A stretch of DNA of 64,000 bases. Origin: Lonsdalea britannica. GTDB lineage: Bacteria > Pseudomonadota > Gammaproteobacteria > Enterobacterales > Enterobacteriaceae. The position numbers were made by a program, and so were the translations under genes. Under the pieces are notes generated by a model. It made no database searches. It was given only the letters and a program-made list of their open reading frames with translations, and was not told the DNA's origin. The stretch's first letter is position 1. Every line of letters starts with the position of its first letter. Location: NCBI RefSeq assembly GCF_002111595.1, contig NZ_LUTN01000006.1, positions 62,001-126,000 of the forward strand. Reading direction: 5' to 3'. Shown here piece after piece: positions 33,069 to 47,721 of this stretch.

Positions 33069-33085
33069 ATGATAATCGTTATCAT
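33069..33085. promoter_or_regulatory. Fur box
   Basis: ATGATAATCGTTATCAT is a perfect 7-3-7 inverted repeat and a close match to the Fur consensus GATAATGATAATCATTATC. It is placed 20-36 bp before the start codon of the 133-aa gene (minus strand) and about 390 bp before sufA, so control of the former is the main expectation. Confidence 0.85.
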
Positions 33086-33367
33086 ATTTTCCCTCAAAGT
33101 GACATGCAATGGTTGAGAAGTAAATAGCAGCAAAAAGCCAAAAATAGCGGGAAAATAGTGGCTGATTCCTCCTGTTTATAAAATAGGTTCCAGCGATAGA
33201 TGTTATACTTATGATAATAAAATGTTGAATAATCCTTCGGCGCGACCACTTCGAATTCAATTATTGTTCTTTTATTTCATATGGTTAGAATAAGCGATAC
33301 CCCGTAGATCGACCCCGAAAGTGTTCGGGGAGGTTAAAAAAAACAGGATTTTAGGTCACGGCACCGT

Positions 33368-33392
33368 ATAGCCCTAGAAATCACGAGGTTGA
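33368..33392 (+). promoter_or_regulatory. Candidate IscR type 2 site upstream of sufA
   Basis: The stretch starting ATAGCCCTAGAAATCACGAG keeps the CC and GG doublets and the central A spacing of IscR type 2 sites, with mismatches at three of nine informative positions. It is 77-101 bp before the sufA ATG, where apo-IscR activates the suf operon in E. coli. The call is tentative. The rest of 33086-33367 holds a stem-loop (CCCCGAA...TTCGGGG, 33313-33330) of unknown role. Confidence 0.3.
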
Positions 33393-33468
33393 ACCCCCCT
33401 CACTATTATCACTACCATTAGGGCAGATCCGCTAAAAGCGGAAAATTTGGAGAGACGAGGTAATTCCC

Positions 33469-33840
33469 ATGCAATCGCAAAATGTAGAGACTTTTTCACT
33501 GGACGAAAATGTCTGGCAGGGACTCACGCTGACTGAAAGTGCAGCGGCCCATATTGTACGACTCATGCAACAGGACGCCGAGGTGCAGGGACTACGACTG
33601 AGCGTGAAACAGTCGGGATGCGCGGGTTTCGGCTACGTGTTGGATATGGTCAAACAGCCTGATGCTGACGAGCAAGTGTTCCAGCGCGACGGCGCCCGTC
33701 TTTACGTTCCTCTCAAGGCAATGCCTTTTATCGACGGCACTGAAGTGGACTATGTCCATGAAGGGTTGAATCAGGTGTTTAAATTTAACAACCCCAAAGC
33801 TCAACACGCCTGCGGGTGTGGTGAGAGCTTTGGGCTCTAA
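33469..33840 (+). CDS. sufA: Fe-S cluster assembly A-type carrier SufA
   Basis: A-type carrier that receives clusters from SufBCD and passes them to apo-proteins. It has 123 residues (E. coli 122), with the three conserved cysteines in [13 protein letters not shown] and the C-terminal CGCGES. First gene of sufABCDSE, 14 nt before sufB, behind a GGAGAGACGAGG ribosome site. The operon is used under iron starvation and oxidative stress. Confidence 0.96.
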   Translation: MQSQNVETFSLDENVWQGLTLTESAAAHIVRLMQQDAEVQGLRLSVKQSGCAGFGYVLDMVKQPDADEQVFQRDGARLYVPLKAMPFIDGTEVDYVHEGLNQVFKFNNPKAQHACGCGESFGL

Positions 33841-33854
33841 GCGGCGACACTATT

Positions 33855-35396
33855 ATGGCGCGTAGTAACGTAGATGTATCCGATGATGTACAGATCTGGC
33901 TCGGCGACGGCCGCTATAAAGAGGGCTTCTTCACCGAACTGGCGACGGATGAGCTGGCCAGAGGGATCAATGAACAAGTGGTGCGGGCGATTTCCGCCAA
34001 GCGTAACGAACCCGAATGGATGCTTGAGTTCCGTCTCAATGCTTTCCGCGCGTGGCTGGAAATGGAAGAACCGCACTGGCTGAAGGCGCATTACGACAAG
34101 CTTGATTATCAGGACTACAGCTATTATTCCGCGCCATCCTGCGGGCAGTGCGACGACACCTGCGGATCGCAGCCCGGCGCGGTGCAGCAGTCCGGCGAAG
34201 ACGGCGCCAGCACGTTGCATGAACAGAACTACCTGACGACCGAAGTCGAAAAGGCGTTTGACCAGCTCGGCGTACCGGTGCGCGAAGGCAAAAAAGTGGC
34301 CGTCGATGCTATCTTCGACTCCGTCTCCGTCGCCACCACTTATCGTCACGAGCTGGCGAAACACGGCGTGATTTTCTGCTCGTTCAGCGAAGCGATTCAG
34401 GAACACCCGGATCTGGTGCGTAAATATCTGGGCACCGTCGTGCCGTCCAACGACAACTTCTTTGCCGCGTTGAACGCCGCTGTGGCTTCCGACGGCACGT
34501 TCGTCTACATCCCGAAAGGGGTGCGTTGTCCGATGGAGCTGTCGACCTACTTCCGTATTAACGCGGCGAAAACCGGTCAGTTTGAACGTACGATCCTGAT
34601 CGCGGATGACGATAGCTACGTCAGCTACATCGAAGGGTGTTCCGCCCCGGTGCGCGACAGCTATCAGCTGCATGCCGCTGTCGTAGAAGTGATCATCAAT
34701 AATCGTGCGGAAGTGAAATACTCCACCGTGCAGAACTGGTTCGCGGGTAAAGACAGTGAAGGCGGGATTTTGAACTTTGTGACCAAGCGCGCGCTGTGCG
34801 CCGGGGAAAGTTCGAAAATGTCCTGGACCCAGTCTGAGACCGGCTCCGCCATCACCTGGAAATACCCGAGCGTGGTGTTACGCGGCGACAACTCGGTCGG
34901 TGAGTTCTTCTCCGTTGCCCTGACCAGCGGTCATCAGCAGGCCGATACCGGCACCAAGATGATTCACATCGGGAAAAATACCCGCTCCACCATTATCTCG
35001 AAAGGGATTTCGGCGGGCAGCAGCGAGAACACCTATCGCGGGCTGGTGAAAATCATGCCGACCGCGACCAATGCCCGTAACTTTACCCAGTGCGATTCGA
35101 TGCTGATCGGCAGCGAATGCGGCGCGCACACGTTCCCGTACGTTGAAGTGAAAAACAATACGGCGCAGCTGGAGCATGAGGCAACCACGTCTCGAATTGG
35201 TGAAGACCAGCTGTTTTACTGTTTGCAACGTGGCATCAGTGAAGACGATGCGATTTCGATGATTGTTAACGGTTTCTGTAAAGATGTCTTCTCCGAACTG
35301 CCGCTGGAGTTTGCGGTGGAAGCCCAGAAGCTTCTGGCCATAAGCCTTGAGCATAGCGTGGCTAATCGCCGTAAAGTGACAATGTCACCTATTTAA
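33855..35396 (+). CDS. sufB: Fe-S cluster scaffold subunit SufB (3' end probably shifted)
   Basis: Scaffold subunit of the SufBC2D complex on which Fe-S clusters are built from SufE-delivered sulfur. The body matches E. coli SufB (495 residues): [76 protein letters not shown]. After SLEHSV the frame runs on for [11 protein letters not shown], whereas E. coli ends HSVG-stop. Adding one G at 35360-35361 gives GTG-GGC-TAA, ending the gene at 35365 exactly as in E. coli. The tail is thus probably an artefact of a lost base. Confidence 0.95.
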   Translation: MARSNVDVSDDVQIWLGDGRYKEGFFTELATDELARGINEQVVRAISAKRNEPEWMLEFRLNAFRAWLEMEEPHWLKAHYDKLDYQDYSYYSAPSCGQCDDTCGSQPGAVQQSGEDGASTLHEQNYLTTEVEKAFDQLGVPVREGKKVAVDAIFDSVSVATTYRHELAKHGVIFCSFSEAIQEHPDLVRKYLGTVVPSNDNFFAALNAAVASDGTFVYIPKGVRCPMELSTYFRINAAKTGQFERTILIADDDSYVSYIEGCSAPVRDSYQLHAAVVEVIINNRAEVKYSTVQNWFAGKDSEGGILNFVTKRALCAGESSKMSWTQSETGSAITWKYPSVVLRGDNSVGEFFSVALTSGHQQADTGTKMIHIGKNTRSTIISKGISAGSSENTYRGLVKIMPTATNARNFTQCDSMLIGSECGAHTFPYVEVKNNTAQLEHEATTSRIGEDQLFYCLQRGISEDDAISMIVNGFCKDVFSELPLEFAVEAQKLLAISLEHSVANRRKVTMSPI

Positions 35397-35457
35397 CACA
35401 CGCACTCCGGTGCCTATAAGACGAGCGCCTGCGGCAAAGGCGTCTGAAGGATAAAGT

Positions 35458-36204
35458 ATGTTGAATATTGAAAATTTAAGAGTCAGTGTCGAAGAAAAAG
35501 AAATTATCAAAGGGCTGAATCTTCAAATCAAACCTGGCGAAGTCCATGCCATCATGGGGCCGAACGGTTCCGGTAAAAGCACGCTGTCCGCCACGCTGGC
35601 TGGACGCGAAGATTACGAAGTGACGTCTGGTTCCGTCACGTTTAAAGGTAAAGATTTGCTGGATCTGGCGCCGGAAGATCGCGCGGGCGAAGGCATTTTC
35701 ATGGCGTTCCAGTATCCGGTCGAAATTCCGGGCGTCAGCAACCAATTCTTTTTACAGACGGCGGTCAATGCCGTTCGTCAGTATCGTCAGCAAGAACCGC
35801 TCGATCGCTTTGATTTTGAAGACTTTATCGAAGAAAAGATCAAACTGCTGAATATGCCGGCCGACCTCCTGACCCGTTCGGTGAACGTAGGTTTCTCCGG
35901 TGGCGAGAAAAAACGTAACGATATCCTGCAGATGGCTGCGCTGGAACCCGAACTGTGCATCCTGGATGAAACCGACTCCGGTCTGGATATCGATGCGCTG
36001 AAAATCGTGTCCAACGGCGTCAACACGCTGCGTAACGAAAAGCGCGCGTTCATCATCGTCACCCACTACCAGCGTATTTTGGACTACATCAAGCCGGACT
36101 TCGTTCACGTGCTGTATCAGGGACGAATTGTGAAATCCGGCGACTTCACTTTGGTTAAACAGTTGGAGGAGCAGGGCTATGGCTGGCTTACCGACCAACA
36201 GTAA
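35458..36204 (+). CDS. sufC: Fe-S cluster assembly ATPase SufC
   Basis: ABC-type ATPase of the SufBC2D scaffold; ATP hydrolysis opens the SufB-SufD interface. It has 248 residues, as in E. coli. Walker A GPNGSGKST, signature FSGGEKKRNDILQMA, Walker B LCILDETDSGLDIDAL and the switch His in VTHYQRILDYI are all present. It overlaps sufD by 26 nt. Confidence 0.96.
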   Translation: MLNIENLRVSVEEKEIIKGLNLQIKPGEVHAIMGPNGSGKSTLSATLAGREDYEVTSGSVTFKGKDLLDLAPEDRAGEGIFMAFQYPVEIPGVSNQFFLQTAVNAVRQYRQQEPLDRFDFEDFIEEKIKLLNMPADLLTRSVNVGFSGGEKKRNDILQMAALEPELCILDETDSGLDIDALKIVSNGVNTLRNEKRAFIIVTHYQRILDYIKPDFVHVLYQGRIVKSGDFTLVKQLEEQGYGWLTDQQ

Positions 36205-37474
36205 TACGAAAGCGACGCAGGCGCTGCAACAGTGGCAGCGGTTGTTCGACAGCGCCGGTGCTCGCTCTGAAGAGGCGGGTAAACACTGGCAGCAGGTGTT
36301 GCAGCTGGGCGTACCGAATCGTCGTCAGGAGCATTGGAAATACACGCCGCTGGACGGCCTGTTCGGTCAGGAATTCACCGAACCCGCTGCGCGGACGGTG
36401 GATGCGGCGCAGCGTGATGCGCTGTCACTGCCGCTTGATGCCTGGCGGATGGTGTTCGTCGACGGTCGTCTGAGTCCCGAGCTCAGCGACGCCGACTGGG
36501 GGCCTTATCAGGTCGAAGTGGCGGCGTCCTCCGCGTCACTGCCGCTGGCCGCGCCTATCCAGCCGGAGGTCTTCTTGCACCTGACGGAAAGTCTGGCCGC
36601 CGAGCGGATGCAGATTCGTCTCGCCGCCGGCGTACAGGCTGAAAAGCCGCTCTATCTGCTGCATATCAGCTCCGGCGACGGCGCGATGTTGAACACGGTT
36701 CACCATCGCCACGATCTGCAGGTCGGAGCCAACGCCGCCGCCACGGTGATTGAACACTATGTCAGTCTGGATGAGACCGCGCATTTCAGCGGCGCTCGTC
36801 TGACCCTGGACGCGGGTGAAAACAGCGATGTCACGCACTACAAGCTGGCGTTTGAAGCGGCCGCAGGTTACCACTTCGCGCACAATGACGTACGGATGGC
36901 GCGCTCCGCGCGTGTCTCCAGCCACAGCTTCTTGCTGGGGGCGGGGCTGACCCGTCATCAGACCAGCGCGCAGATGAACGGCGAAGGGGCTAACTTGACC
37001 CTCAACAGCCTGATTCTGCCGCGCAACAGCGAAGTGTGCGACACGCGGACCTATCTGGAACACAATCAGGGCCACGGCGAAAGCCGTCAGCTGCATAAAA
37101 CGATCGTCCGCGATCGTGCGAAGGCGGTATTCAACGGCATGATCAATGTTGCGCCTCACGCGTTGAAAACCGACGGTAAGATGACCAACAACAATCTGTT
37201 GTTAGGGCGTCTGTCTGAAGTGGACACCAAGCCGCAGCTGGAAATCTACGCCGACGATGTCAAATGCAGTCACGGTGCGACGGTAGGCCGTATCGATGAA
37301 GAACAGCTGTTTTACCTGCGCGCTCGCGGTATCAGCGGGGAAAACGCACAGCAAATGATTATCTTCGCTTTTGCCGCCGAACTGACGGAAGCGATCTCTG
37401 ACGACGCCTTGCGCGACGTTGTGATCAAACGCATAGCGGAACGCCTGATTGGCGCCGCGGGAGGTCAGCAATGA
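36179..37474 (+). CDS. sufD: Fe-S cluster assembly protein SufD
   Basis: Partner of SufB in the SufBC2D scaffold, needed for iron acquisition. It has 431 residues (E. coli 423). The N-terminus [20 protein letters not shown] matches E. coli, fixing the start inside sufC. Conserved stretches are [40 protein letters not shown] and [20 protein letters not shown] (with the conserved Cys/His). It overlaps sufS by 4 nt (ATGA). Confidence 0.96.
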   Translation: MAGLPTNSNTKATQALQQWQRLFDSAGARSEEAGKHWQQVLQLGVPNRRQEHWKYTPLDGLFGQEFTEPAARTVDAAQRDALSLPLDAWRMVFVDGRLSPELSDADWGPYQVEVAASSASLPLAAPIQPEVFLHLTESLAAERMQIRLAAGVQAEKPLYLLHISSGDGAMLNTVHHRHDLQVGANAAATVIEHYVSLDETAHFSGARLTLDAGENSDVTHYKLAFEAAAGYHFAHNDVRMARSARVSSHSFLLGAGLTRHQTSAQMNGEGANLTLNSLILPRNSEVCDTRTYLEHNQGHGESRQLHKTIVRDRAKAVFNGMINVAPHALKTDGKMTNNNLLLGRLSEVDTKPQLEIYADDVKCSHGATVGRIDEEQLFYLRARGISGENAQQMIIFAFAAELTEAISDDALRDVVIKRIAERLIGAAGGQQ

Positions 37475-38697
37475 GTGATTATCCGATAGAACGCGTCCGG
37501 GCGGATTTCCCCATCCTGAAACAGGAAGTCAACGGTCAGTCGCTGGTCTATCTGGACAGCGCGGCTAGTTCGCAAAAGCCGCAGGCGGTCATCGATCGTG
37601 AGCTGAATTTTTATGAGAACGAGTATGCCGCGGTACACCGCGGCATTCACACGTTGAGCGCCCAGGCGACGACCGCGATGGAAGATGTGCGTACGCTGAC
37701 GGCGTCATTCATCAACGCCGAGTCTGCGGAAGAGATCGTCTTCGTCCGCGGGACGACGGAAGCCATCAACCTGGTCGCCAACAGCTACGGGCGGACCTTC
37801 ATGCAGCCCGGCGACAACGTGGTGATTACCGGCATGGAGCACCATGCCAATATCGTTCCCTGGCAGATGCTGGCCCAAACGCACGGTATCGAAATTCGCG
37901 TTCTGCCATTGACGGCCGACGGTGAGTTGGATGTCGCTTTGTTGCCGGAATTGTTGGATGAACGGACTCGCTTAGTCTCCGTTACCCACATTTCGAACGT
38001 GCTGGGAACCGTGAACCCGGTGCAGGACATCGTTCGTCTGGCGCATAGCGTCGGCGCGAAGGTATTGCTGGACGGGGCGCAGGCGATCATGCATGAGCCT
38101 GTCGACGTTCAGGCGTTGAACTGTGACTTCTACGCGTTCTCCGGCCATAAAATTTATGGGCCTTCGGGGATCGGCGTATTGTATGCCAAACATGCGTTGC
38201 TACAGGCAATGCCGCCGTGGGAAGGTGGGGGCTCGATGATTCGTGAAGTCAGCCTCACCAAAGGAACGACCTACGCCGATGCGCCCTGGCGCTTCGAAGC
38301 CGGCTCCCCCAATACCGCCGGTATCATGGGGCTGGGCGCCGCGTTGGATTACGTCTCGGCGCTAGGGCGCGAAGCGATCCACCGCTACGAAACCGACCTG
38401 ATGCACTATGCGGTATCCGCGCTCAAGACGGTGCCGACGATCGTGATGTACGGTCCGGAAGAGCGTCAGGGCGTGATTGCCTTCAATCTCGGTCAGCATC
38501 ATGCTTACGATGTAGGGAGTTTCCTCGATCAGTACGGCATCGCTATTCGTACCGGCCACCACTGCGCCATGCCGTTAATGGAACACTACGGTGTTTCCAG
38601 CATGTGCCGTGCGTCTCTCGCCGTTTACACGCAGCGTGAAGATATCGACCGGCTGGTCGCCGGGCTACAACGTATTCATGGGTTATTAGGCGGTTAA
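37471..38697 (+). CDS. sufS: Cysteine desulfurase SufS
   Basis: PLP-dependent group II desulfurase that removes sulfur from cysteine and hands it to SufE. It has 408 residues (E. coli 406). The PLP lysine lies in [17 protein letters not shown], and the catalytic Cys in [13 protein letters not shown] (Cys364 in E. coli). [14 protein letters not shown] is conserved. It is coupled to sufD by a 4-nt overlap. Confidence 0.96.
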   Translation: MSDYPIERVRADFPILKQEVNGQSLVYLDSAASSQKPQAVIDRELNFYENEYAAVHRGIHTLSAQATTAMEDVRTLTASFINAESAEEIVFVRGTTEAINLVANSYGRTFMQPGDNVVITGMEHHANIVPWQMLAQTHGIEIRVLPLTADGELDVALLPELLDERTRLVSVTHISNVLGTVNPVQDIVRLAHSVGAKVLLDGAQAIMHEPVDVQALNCDFYAFSGHKIYGPSGIGVLYAKHALLQAMPPWEGGGSMIREVSLTKGTTYADAPWRFEAGSPNTAGIMGLGAALDYVSALGREAIHRYETDLMHYAVSALKTVPTIVMYGPEERQGVIAFNLGQHHAYDVGSFLDQYGIAIRTGHHCAMPLMEHYGVSSMCRASLAVYTQREDIDRLVAGLQRIHGLLGG

Positions 38698-38716
38698 GTT
38701 AACCGCGGAGGATATT

Positions 38717-39132
38717 ATGGCAAGTCTGCCGGAGCCGCAGAAACTGGTACGCAATTTCTCTCGCTGTCACAACTGGGAAGAAAAGTATCTTTACATCATG
38801 GAGCTGGGCGCCCGTCTGGAGCCGTTGAACGACGACCTGCGACAGGAAGAAAACCGTGTTAACGGCTGTCAGAGTCAGGTCTGGATCGTGGTGACGCTGG
38901 ATGAACAGGGGCACGTTGTGTTGCAGGGCGACAGCGACGCGGCGATAGTCAAAGGCTAATCGCCGTCGTTTTCAGCCTGTATCAGCAGATGACGCCGCAG
39001 GACATCGTTGCGCTGGATGTTCGACCGTTTTTCCAGGAACTGGCGTTGACCCAGCACCTGACCCCATCGCGTTCGCAAGGGCTGGAAGCAATGCTGCGCG
39101 CGATCCGCAGCCGGGCCGCCGAGCTGGCTTGA
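38717..39132 (+). CDS. sufE: Cysteine desulfuration protein SufE (one-base frameshift in this sequence)
   Basis: Sulfur acceptor and activator of SufS. The N-terminal 80 residues, with the sulfur-accepting Cys in [10 protein letters not shown], end at a stop at 38957-38959 after DAAIVKG. The rest is in the next frame ([20 protein letters not shown] and on to SRAAELA, stop 39130-39132). Restoring one C at 38956 (GGC-CTA-ATC) gives 138 residues, identical in length to E. coli SufE. This again looks like a one-base sequencing loss. Confidence 0.93.
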
Positions 39133-39375
39133 TCGCTTTCTCCCGACGGCGTTGGCACTGCGCTGACGCCGTTCTCTCCTGACTCCTTCATGCTTTCAGA
39201 GTTCGCCCGTGGATCTGCGGGAGATCTGCTCTTATTCTTAATATTCGCTTTGCAACAAACTGAATGTTAAACAATTCAATTCAAAATAGTCCGACAAGCG
39301 ATCTATGGGGCTGTACGGGCCTTTCCGCGACAACCTCACGGGTCACAATATTCAAGCTGTAAGAATAGGGAACTG

Positions 39376-40383
39376 ATGATGAAACGCGCGTTGACGTTAA
39401 TGGGGCTGCTTCTGGCGTCGTATATCGGCGGTATGCCGGCGGGGCAAGCGACGGAATATCCGCTGCCGCCGCCCGATAGCCGTCTAATCGGTGAAAACAC
39501 GACCTATGTGGTTCCACACGATGGCCGTTCTCTGGAGGCGATTGCTTCTGACTACAAGATAGGTCTGTTAGGGATGCTGGAAGCGAATCCTGGTACCGAT
39601 CCTTATCTCCCCAAGCCTGAAACCACGCTCACCATCCCCACCCAAATCCTGTTGCCGGATACGCCGCGCGAGGGCATCGTCATCAACCTGGCTGAGCTAC
39701 GGATGTTCTATTATCCCAAAGGTCAAAATACGGTGATCGTTTATCCTATTGGTATTGGCCAACTGGGCCGGAACACGCCGGTCATGACCACCACCATTAT
39801 CTCTAAACACCCGAATCCGACCTGGACGCCGACGCCGAATATTCGCAAGCACTATAAAGAGCAGGGTATTGACCTGCCTGCCGTCGTTCCTGCGGGACCG
39901 GATAATCCAATGGGGCTGTTTGCGATGCGTATGGCCAAGAGCGGTGGTGTTTACCTGATTCACGGCACCAACGCGAATTTCGGTATCGGCATGCGTGTCA
40001 GCTCCGGCTGTATTCGTTTGCGGGCGGACGATATTGAAGCCCTATTCAATGCGGTGGAGCCAGGAACGCGGGTACAGGTGGTCAACGAGCCGATAAAAGT
40101 CGCGGTAGAGCCTGATGGAAAGCGCTATATCGAAGTTCATCAGCCGTTGTCTCGTACTGATAAAGATGACCCGCAGACGATGACCATCGCGCTCAGCAAG
40201 AAAGTGAAAGGCTTCATCAACAATGAAGAGACGAATAAAGCGGTCGTCGATAGCGCCATTGTGCGTCGCTCTGGCATGCCCGTATTGGTGAATATGGGTC
40301 AACCGATTCCGACTCAACAGACAGCCGAAGAAGCCGCGGCGCCCGTGACGAGCATAAACGCTTCAGCATCGCAACAGCCGTAA
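39376..40383 (+). CDS. ldtE: L,D-transpeptidase LdtE (YnhG family)
   Basis: Periplasmic L,D-transpeptidase of the ErfK/YbiS/YcfS/YnhG family. It has 335 residues: a signal peptide (MMKRALTLMGLLLASYIGGM, cleavage near GQA-TEYPL), a LysM-like segment (YVVPHDGRSLEAIASDYKIG), then the YkuD domain with HGTNANFGIGMRVSSGCIRL, which holds the catalytic His and Cys. Position between sufE and lpp is that of E. coli ldtE (ynhG), the enzyme forming 3-3 cross-links; a role in attaching Lpp by a paralogue cannot be excluded by sequence alone. Either of two adjacent ATGs may start it. Confidence 0.9.
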   Translation: MMKRALTLMGLLLASYIGGMPAGQATEYPLPPPDSRLIGENTTYVVPHDGRSLEAIASDYKIGLLGMLEANPGTDPYLPKPETTLTIPTQILLPDTPREGIVINLAELRMFYYPKGQNTVIVYPIGIGQLGRNTPVMTTTIISKHPNPTWTPTPNIRKHYKEQGIDLPAVVPAGPDNPMGLFAMRMAKSGGVYLIHGTNANFGIGMRVSSGCIRLRADDIEALFNAVEPGTRVQVVNEPIKVAVEPDGKRYIEVHQPLSRTDKDDPQTMTIALSKKVKGFINNEETNKAVVDSAIVRRSGMPVLVNMGQPIPTQQTAEEAAAPVTSINASASQQP

Positions 40384-40521
40384 TCGCGGCGGCAGCATAA
40401 CTTGCTGACAGAGAATGACGCCGTCGGGACTGACAGGTTATCTCAGGACCTCGACGTTCTAGCGGCGTTAAGCAGAGCTGGGTGTGATGATAAATAAGCG
40501 GCAGCTTGATTTATTTGAGAC

Positions 40522-40549
40522 AAAAAAAATGGCGCACAATGTGCGCCAT
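40522..40549 (-). terminator. Rho-independent terminator of lpp
   Basis: ATGGCGCAC pairs with GTGCGCCAT around a 3-nt loop (40529-40549). Read on the minus strand it is followed by T8 (40522-40529). It lies about 20 bp after the lpp stop codon. Confidence 0.88.
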
Positions 40550-40569
40550 TTTTCATTTCACAGATTCGA

Positions 40570-40806
40570 TTACTTTTTGTAAGTGCGAACCTGGTTATCC
40601 AGACGCTGGTTAGCACGAGCTGCATCATCTTTAGCAGCCTGTACGTCAGAGCGGATTGCGGTTACATCGTTGGACAGCTGATCAACTTTGCTGTTCAGAG
40701 TCTGAACGTCAGAAGACAGTTGATCGATTTTAGCATTGCTAGAACAGCCAGCCAGCAGAGTAGAACCCAGAATTACCGCGCCCAGTACCAGTTTAGTACG
40801 ATTCAT
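40570..40806 (-). CDS. lpp: Major outer-membrane (Braun) lipoprotein
   Basis: Abundant 78-residue lipoprotein linking the outer membrane to peptidoglycan. The signal peptide [20 protein letters not shown] ends at lipobox LAGC; the mature trimeric coiled coil has the [18 protein letters not shown] heptads and ends in Lys, the residue attached to meso-diaminopimelate. The Shine-Dalgarno GAGGG and leader match E. coli lpp. It is divergent from pykF and convergent with ldtE, as in E. coli. Confidence 0.97.
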   Translation of the reverse strand: MNRTKLVLGAVILGSTLLAGCSSNAKIDQLSSDVQTLNSKVDQLSNDVTAIRSDVQAAKDDAARANQRLDNQVRTYKK

Positions 40807-40842
40807 TATTAATACCCTCTAATTGAGTTAATCTCCATGTAG

Positions 40843-40880
40843 CGATACAAGTATTACACAAACTTTTTTCTAATGAGAAT
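40843..40880 (-). promoter_or_regulatory. lpp promoter
   Basis: On the minus strand TGTGTAATACTTGTA followed by GCTACATGGAGATTAACTCA is nearly identical to the E. coli lpp promoter and leader, with -10 TAATAC (plus 40851-40856) and start near 40843. The upstream side is very AT-rich, as for the strong E. coli promoter. From here to the pykF terminator I see no further gene. Confidence 0.75.
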
Positions 40881-41082
40881 AAATTTTTGATGAGAAGACG
40901 CTTAATTTGGATTGTTCGCTCAAAGAAGCAGCGCCTTTTATTTTGGAGACAAAAAAAGTAAGGAAAACAGGCGAGTTTTATCAGATTACTCTGAATAAGT
41001 GTTAACTGATATGTCTTTTTAGCATAACTGACTGGAAGGACCTCTGCCCGAATCGCAGAGAAAAGTAAAATAAAGTCCCCCA

Positions 41083-41110
41083 TAAAAAAAGCGCCCCGAA
41101 GGGCGCTTTA
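41083..41110 (-). terminator. Rho-independent terminator of pykF
   Basis: AAAGCGCCC (41088-41096) pairs with GGGCGCTTT (41101-41109) across the stable CGAA loop (TTCG on the minus strand), followed on the minus strand by a T7 run (plus 41084-41090). It lies 32 bp behind the pykF stop codon. Confidence 0.88.
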
Positions 41111-41141
41111 ATATTTATCGATGACTTTTCGCCGTGGCGTA

Positions 41142-42554
41142 TTACAGGCGATGTACGGAAGCGGTGTTGGTGGTGCCGCTCGGTACCAGAGCGCCAGAAA
41201 CCATAACCACTACGTCGCCGGCTTTAGCAAAACCGCTTTCCAGCGCGGCGTCTTTACCAATGCGGTAGAAGTCGTCGGTAGAAGCGATTTCTTTGACTAT
41301 CAGCGTTTCTACGCCTTTGGTCAGAATCAGCTGACGAGCGGTCACTTCATTGGTGGTCAGCGCCAGAATGCGTGCATCCGGGAAGTATTTACGGATGGAC
41401 TTGGCGGATTTACCACCGCTGGTGGCTACAACGATCAGCGGCGCTTCCAGTTTTTCTGCAGTTTCAACCGCGCCGCGGCATACGGCTTCAGTGATGCGCA
41501 GGCGACCGGTGTTGGCAGCGCGTTCCAGACGCGGTTTCATGACTTTGTCAGTACGTTCACAGATGGTGGCCATGATGCTGACAGCTTCCAGTGGGTATTT
41601 ACCCTTGGCGCTTTCGCCAGACAGCATAACGGCGTCGGTGCCGTCGATGATGGCGTTGGCAACGTCACCGGCTTCCGCACGGGTCGGACGCGGGTTTTTG
41701 ATCATGGAATCCAGCATCTGAGTCGCGGTGATAACGACTTTACGTGCCTGATTACATTTCTCGATCATCATTTTCTGAGCGAAGATCACTTCTTCAACCG
41801 GGATTTCCACGCCCAGGTCGCCACGAGCAACCATGATGCCGTCGGATGCTTCCAGGATTTCGTCGAAGTTGTTCAGACCTTCCTGGTTTTCGATTTTGGA
41901 GATGATCTGAATGTGTTCACCGCCGTGCTGTTTCAGGTGAGCGCGGATGTCTTCAACGTCAGAACGTTTACGGATAAAGGAAGCGGCAATGAAATCCACA
42001 CCCTGTTCGCAACCGAAGATCAGGTCGCGTTTGTCTTTTTCTGCCAGAGCCGGCAGCTGGATGGAAACGCCCGGCAGGTTAACGCCTTTGTTTTCGCCCA
42101 GGTCGCCGTTGTTCAGCACGTTACAAACGACTTCGTTACCGTTGATGGCAGTCACTTCCATACCGATCAGGCCGTCATCTACCAGAACGGTGTTACCGAC
42201 GCTCAGGTCTTCCGGGAATCCGGCATAGGTAACCGCTACGCGATCTTTGTTGCCGATGACGCTCTGGTCGGTTGTGAAGGTGAAGGTCTGGCCGGCAGAC
42301 AGAGAAACGTCAGCGCCGTTTTCCAGCTTCATAGTACGAATTTCAGGGCCTTTGGTATCCAGCAGGATGGCGGCTTTCTGCCCGGTTTTCTGCATGATAG
42401 CGCGCAGGTTCGTGATGCGTTGACCGTGTTCGGCGTAGTCACCGTGAGAAAAGTTCAGGCGCATAACGTTCATGCCTGCGTTTAACAGCTTGGCCAGCAT
42501 TTCCTCGGACTCAGTTTTCGGGCCGATAGTACAAACGATTTTGGTCTTTTTCAT
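41142..42554 (-). CDS. pykF: Pyruvate kinase I
   Basis: Final glycolytic step, PEP + ADP to pyruvate + ATP, activated by fructose 1,6-bisphosphate. It has 470 residues, as in E. coli PykF, starting [20 protein letters not shown]. Motifs are [31 protein letters not shown] (active-site Lys and metal Glu), [12 protein letters not shown] and [19 protein letters not shown]. The C-terminus ends [10 protein letters not shown] Cra operator overlaps the start of its transcript. Intact. Confidence 0.97.
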   Translation of the reverse strand: MKKTKIVCTIGPKTESEEMLAKLLNAGMNVMRLNFSHGDYAEHGQRITNLRAIMQKTGQKAAILLDTKGPEIRTMKLENGADVSLSAGQTFTFTTDQSVIGNKDRVAVTYAGFPEDLSVGNTVLVDDGLIGMEVTAINGNEVVCNVLNNGDLGENKGVNLPGVSIQLPALAEKDKRDLIFGCEQGVDFIAASFIRKRSDVEDIRAHLKQHGGEHIQIISKIENQEGLNNFDEILEASDGIMVARGDLGVEIPVEEVIFAQKMMIEKCNQARKVVITATQMLDSMIKNPRPTRAEAGDVANAIIDGTDAVMLSGESAKGKYPLEAVSIMATICERTDKVMKPRLERAANTGRLRITEAVCRGAVETAEKLEAPLIVVATSGGKSAKSIRKYFPDARILALTTNEVTARQLILTKGVETLIVKEIASTDDFYRIGKDAALESGFAKAGDVVVMVSGALVPSGTTNTASVHRL

Positions 42555-42780
42555 AACGGTTAATTTCTACAAGTTGTGATGGATAAAAATGGGAACCGGT
42601 GGTTATGGATGCTAACCCCCGATAGGGATTTGCTGAAAAAAGAGACAGAACGCGTTGAGTGCAGATAGTGACAGCAAGCGAAATTTTGAAGGCACTCATG
42701 GTCAGATATCATCCTAAAAGAGTGGATGAAACGAGGTAATACCGTTTTAAAACTTGTTATTAATCTTGGCACGGTAGTTT

Positions 42781-42838
42781 GCTGAAACCATTCAATAAGA
42801 CAACGCCCGTATTATAGTTGCTGAGTGATGAGAAACAA
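42781..42838 (-). promoter_or_regulatory. pykF promoter with Cra operator
   Basis: On the minus strand TTGTTT (plus 42833-42838), a 16-bp spacer and TATAAT (plus 42811-42816) form a strong sigma70 promoter. Just downstream of the inferred start lies GCTGAAACCATTCA (plus 42781-42794), one mismatch from the Cra operator GCTGAAWCGWTTCA. A Cra site inside the initial transcribed region fits repression, the known mode at E. coli pykF. Confidence 0.7.
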
Positions 42839-43012
42839 GCGGTGAGGCAGTATGATAACCTATATTTTAGTGCGTTTACGCAAAAAAATAGGCGATTTTT
42901 CACTTTTGCGCGATGGCGTTGCGCAATCTCTCTGCAGTGTTTTTGTCTGGCAGATAAAAATAATGCAATGTGATGATTCCACGTAATATTTCGCTATGCC
43001 GACCGAACTTAA

Positions 43013-44056
<1,044 letters not shown>

Positions 44057-44153
44057 TAAATCAAAAGAGTGTTGTGCGTCACAAATTAATTGTCAGCTAA
44101 TTAAAGTCGCTTGCCGCGATGATGAAAACGCCGCAAGCTGAGACTCAAAATCT

Positions 44154-44251
44154 GGATTGTTACTGCATTCGCCATTAGGCAGTGCAGGCGAAACCTGAAT
44201 CGCTTCCTGAGCCGTCATGAGACCGCCGGGGAAGTGATTCAGGTTTTTTTT
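44154..44251 (+). promoter_or_regulatory. Second RAT and terminator between bglG and bglF
   Basis: GGATTGTTACTGCATTCGCC starts a second RAT at 44154. Compared with the usual site it carries about a dozen extra bases (ATTAGGCAGTGC region) before AGGCGAAACC (44186-44195). The terminator stem ACCTGAATCGCTTCC (44193-44207) pairs with GGAAGTGATTCAGGT (44230-44244) and ends in T8. Two antitermination sites flanking bglG are the known E. coli bgl and Dickeya arb layout. Confidence 0.85.
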
Positions 44252-44300
44252 CGTCTTAAAAACAGCCTCGCCAGTAATGTCGGATGTTATCTGGCTGTGA

Positions 44301-47720
<3,420 letters not shown>

Positions 47721-47721
<1 letters not shown>

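Noticed and set aside
41121-42485. Long 454-codon open frame antisense to pykF on the plus strand
   Set aside because: It lies wholly inside the highly conserved pykF gene, has no plausible ribosome site and its translation shows a low-complexity Phe/Asp/Val bias expected from the antisense of biased codons. It is a shadow frame.
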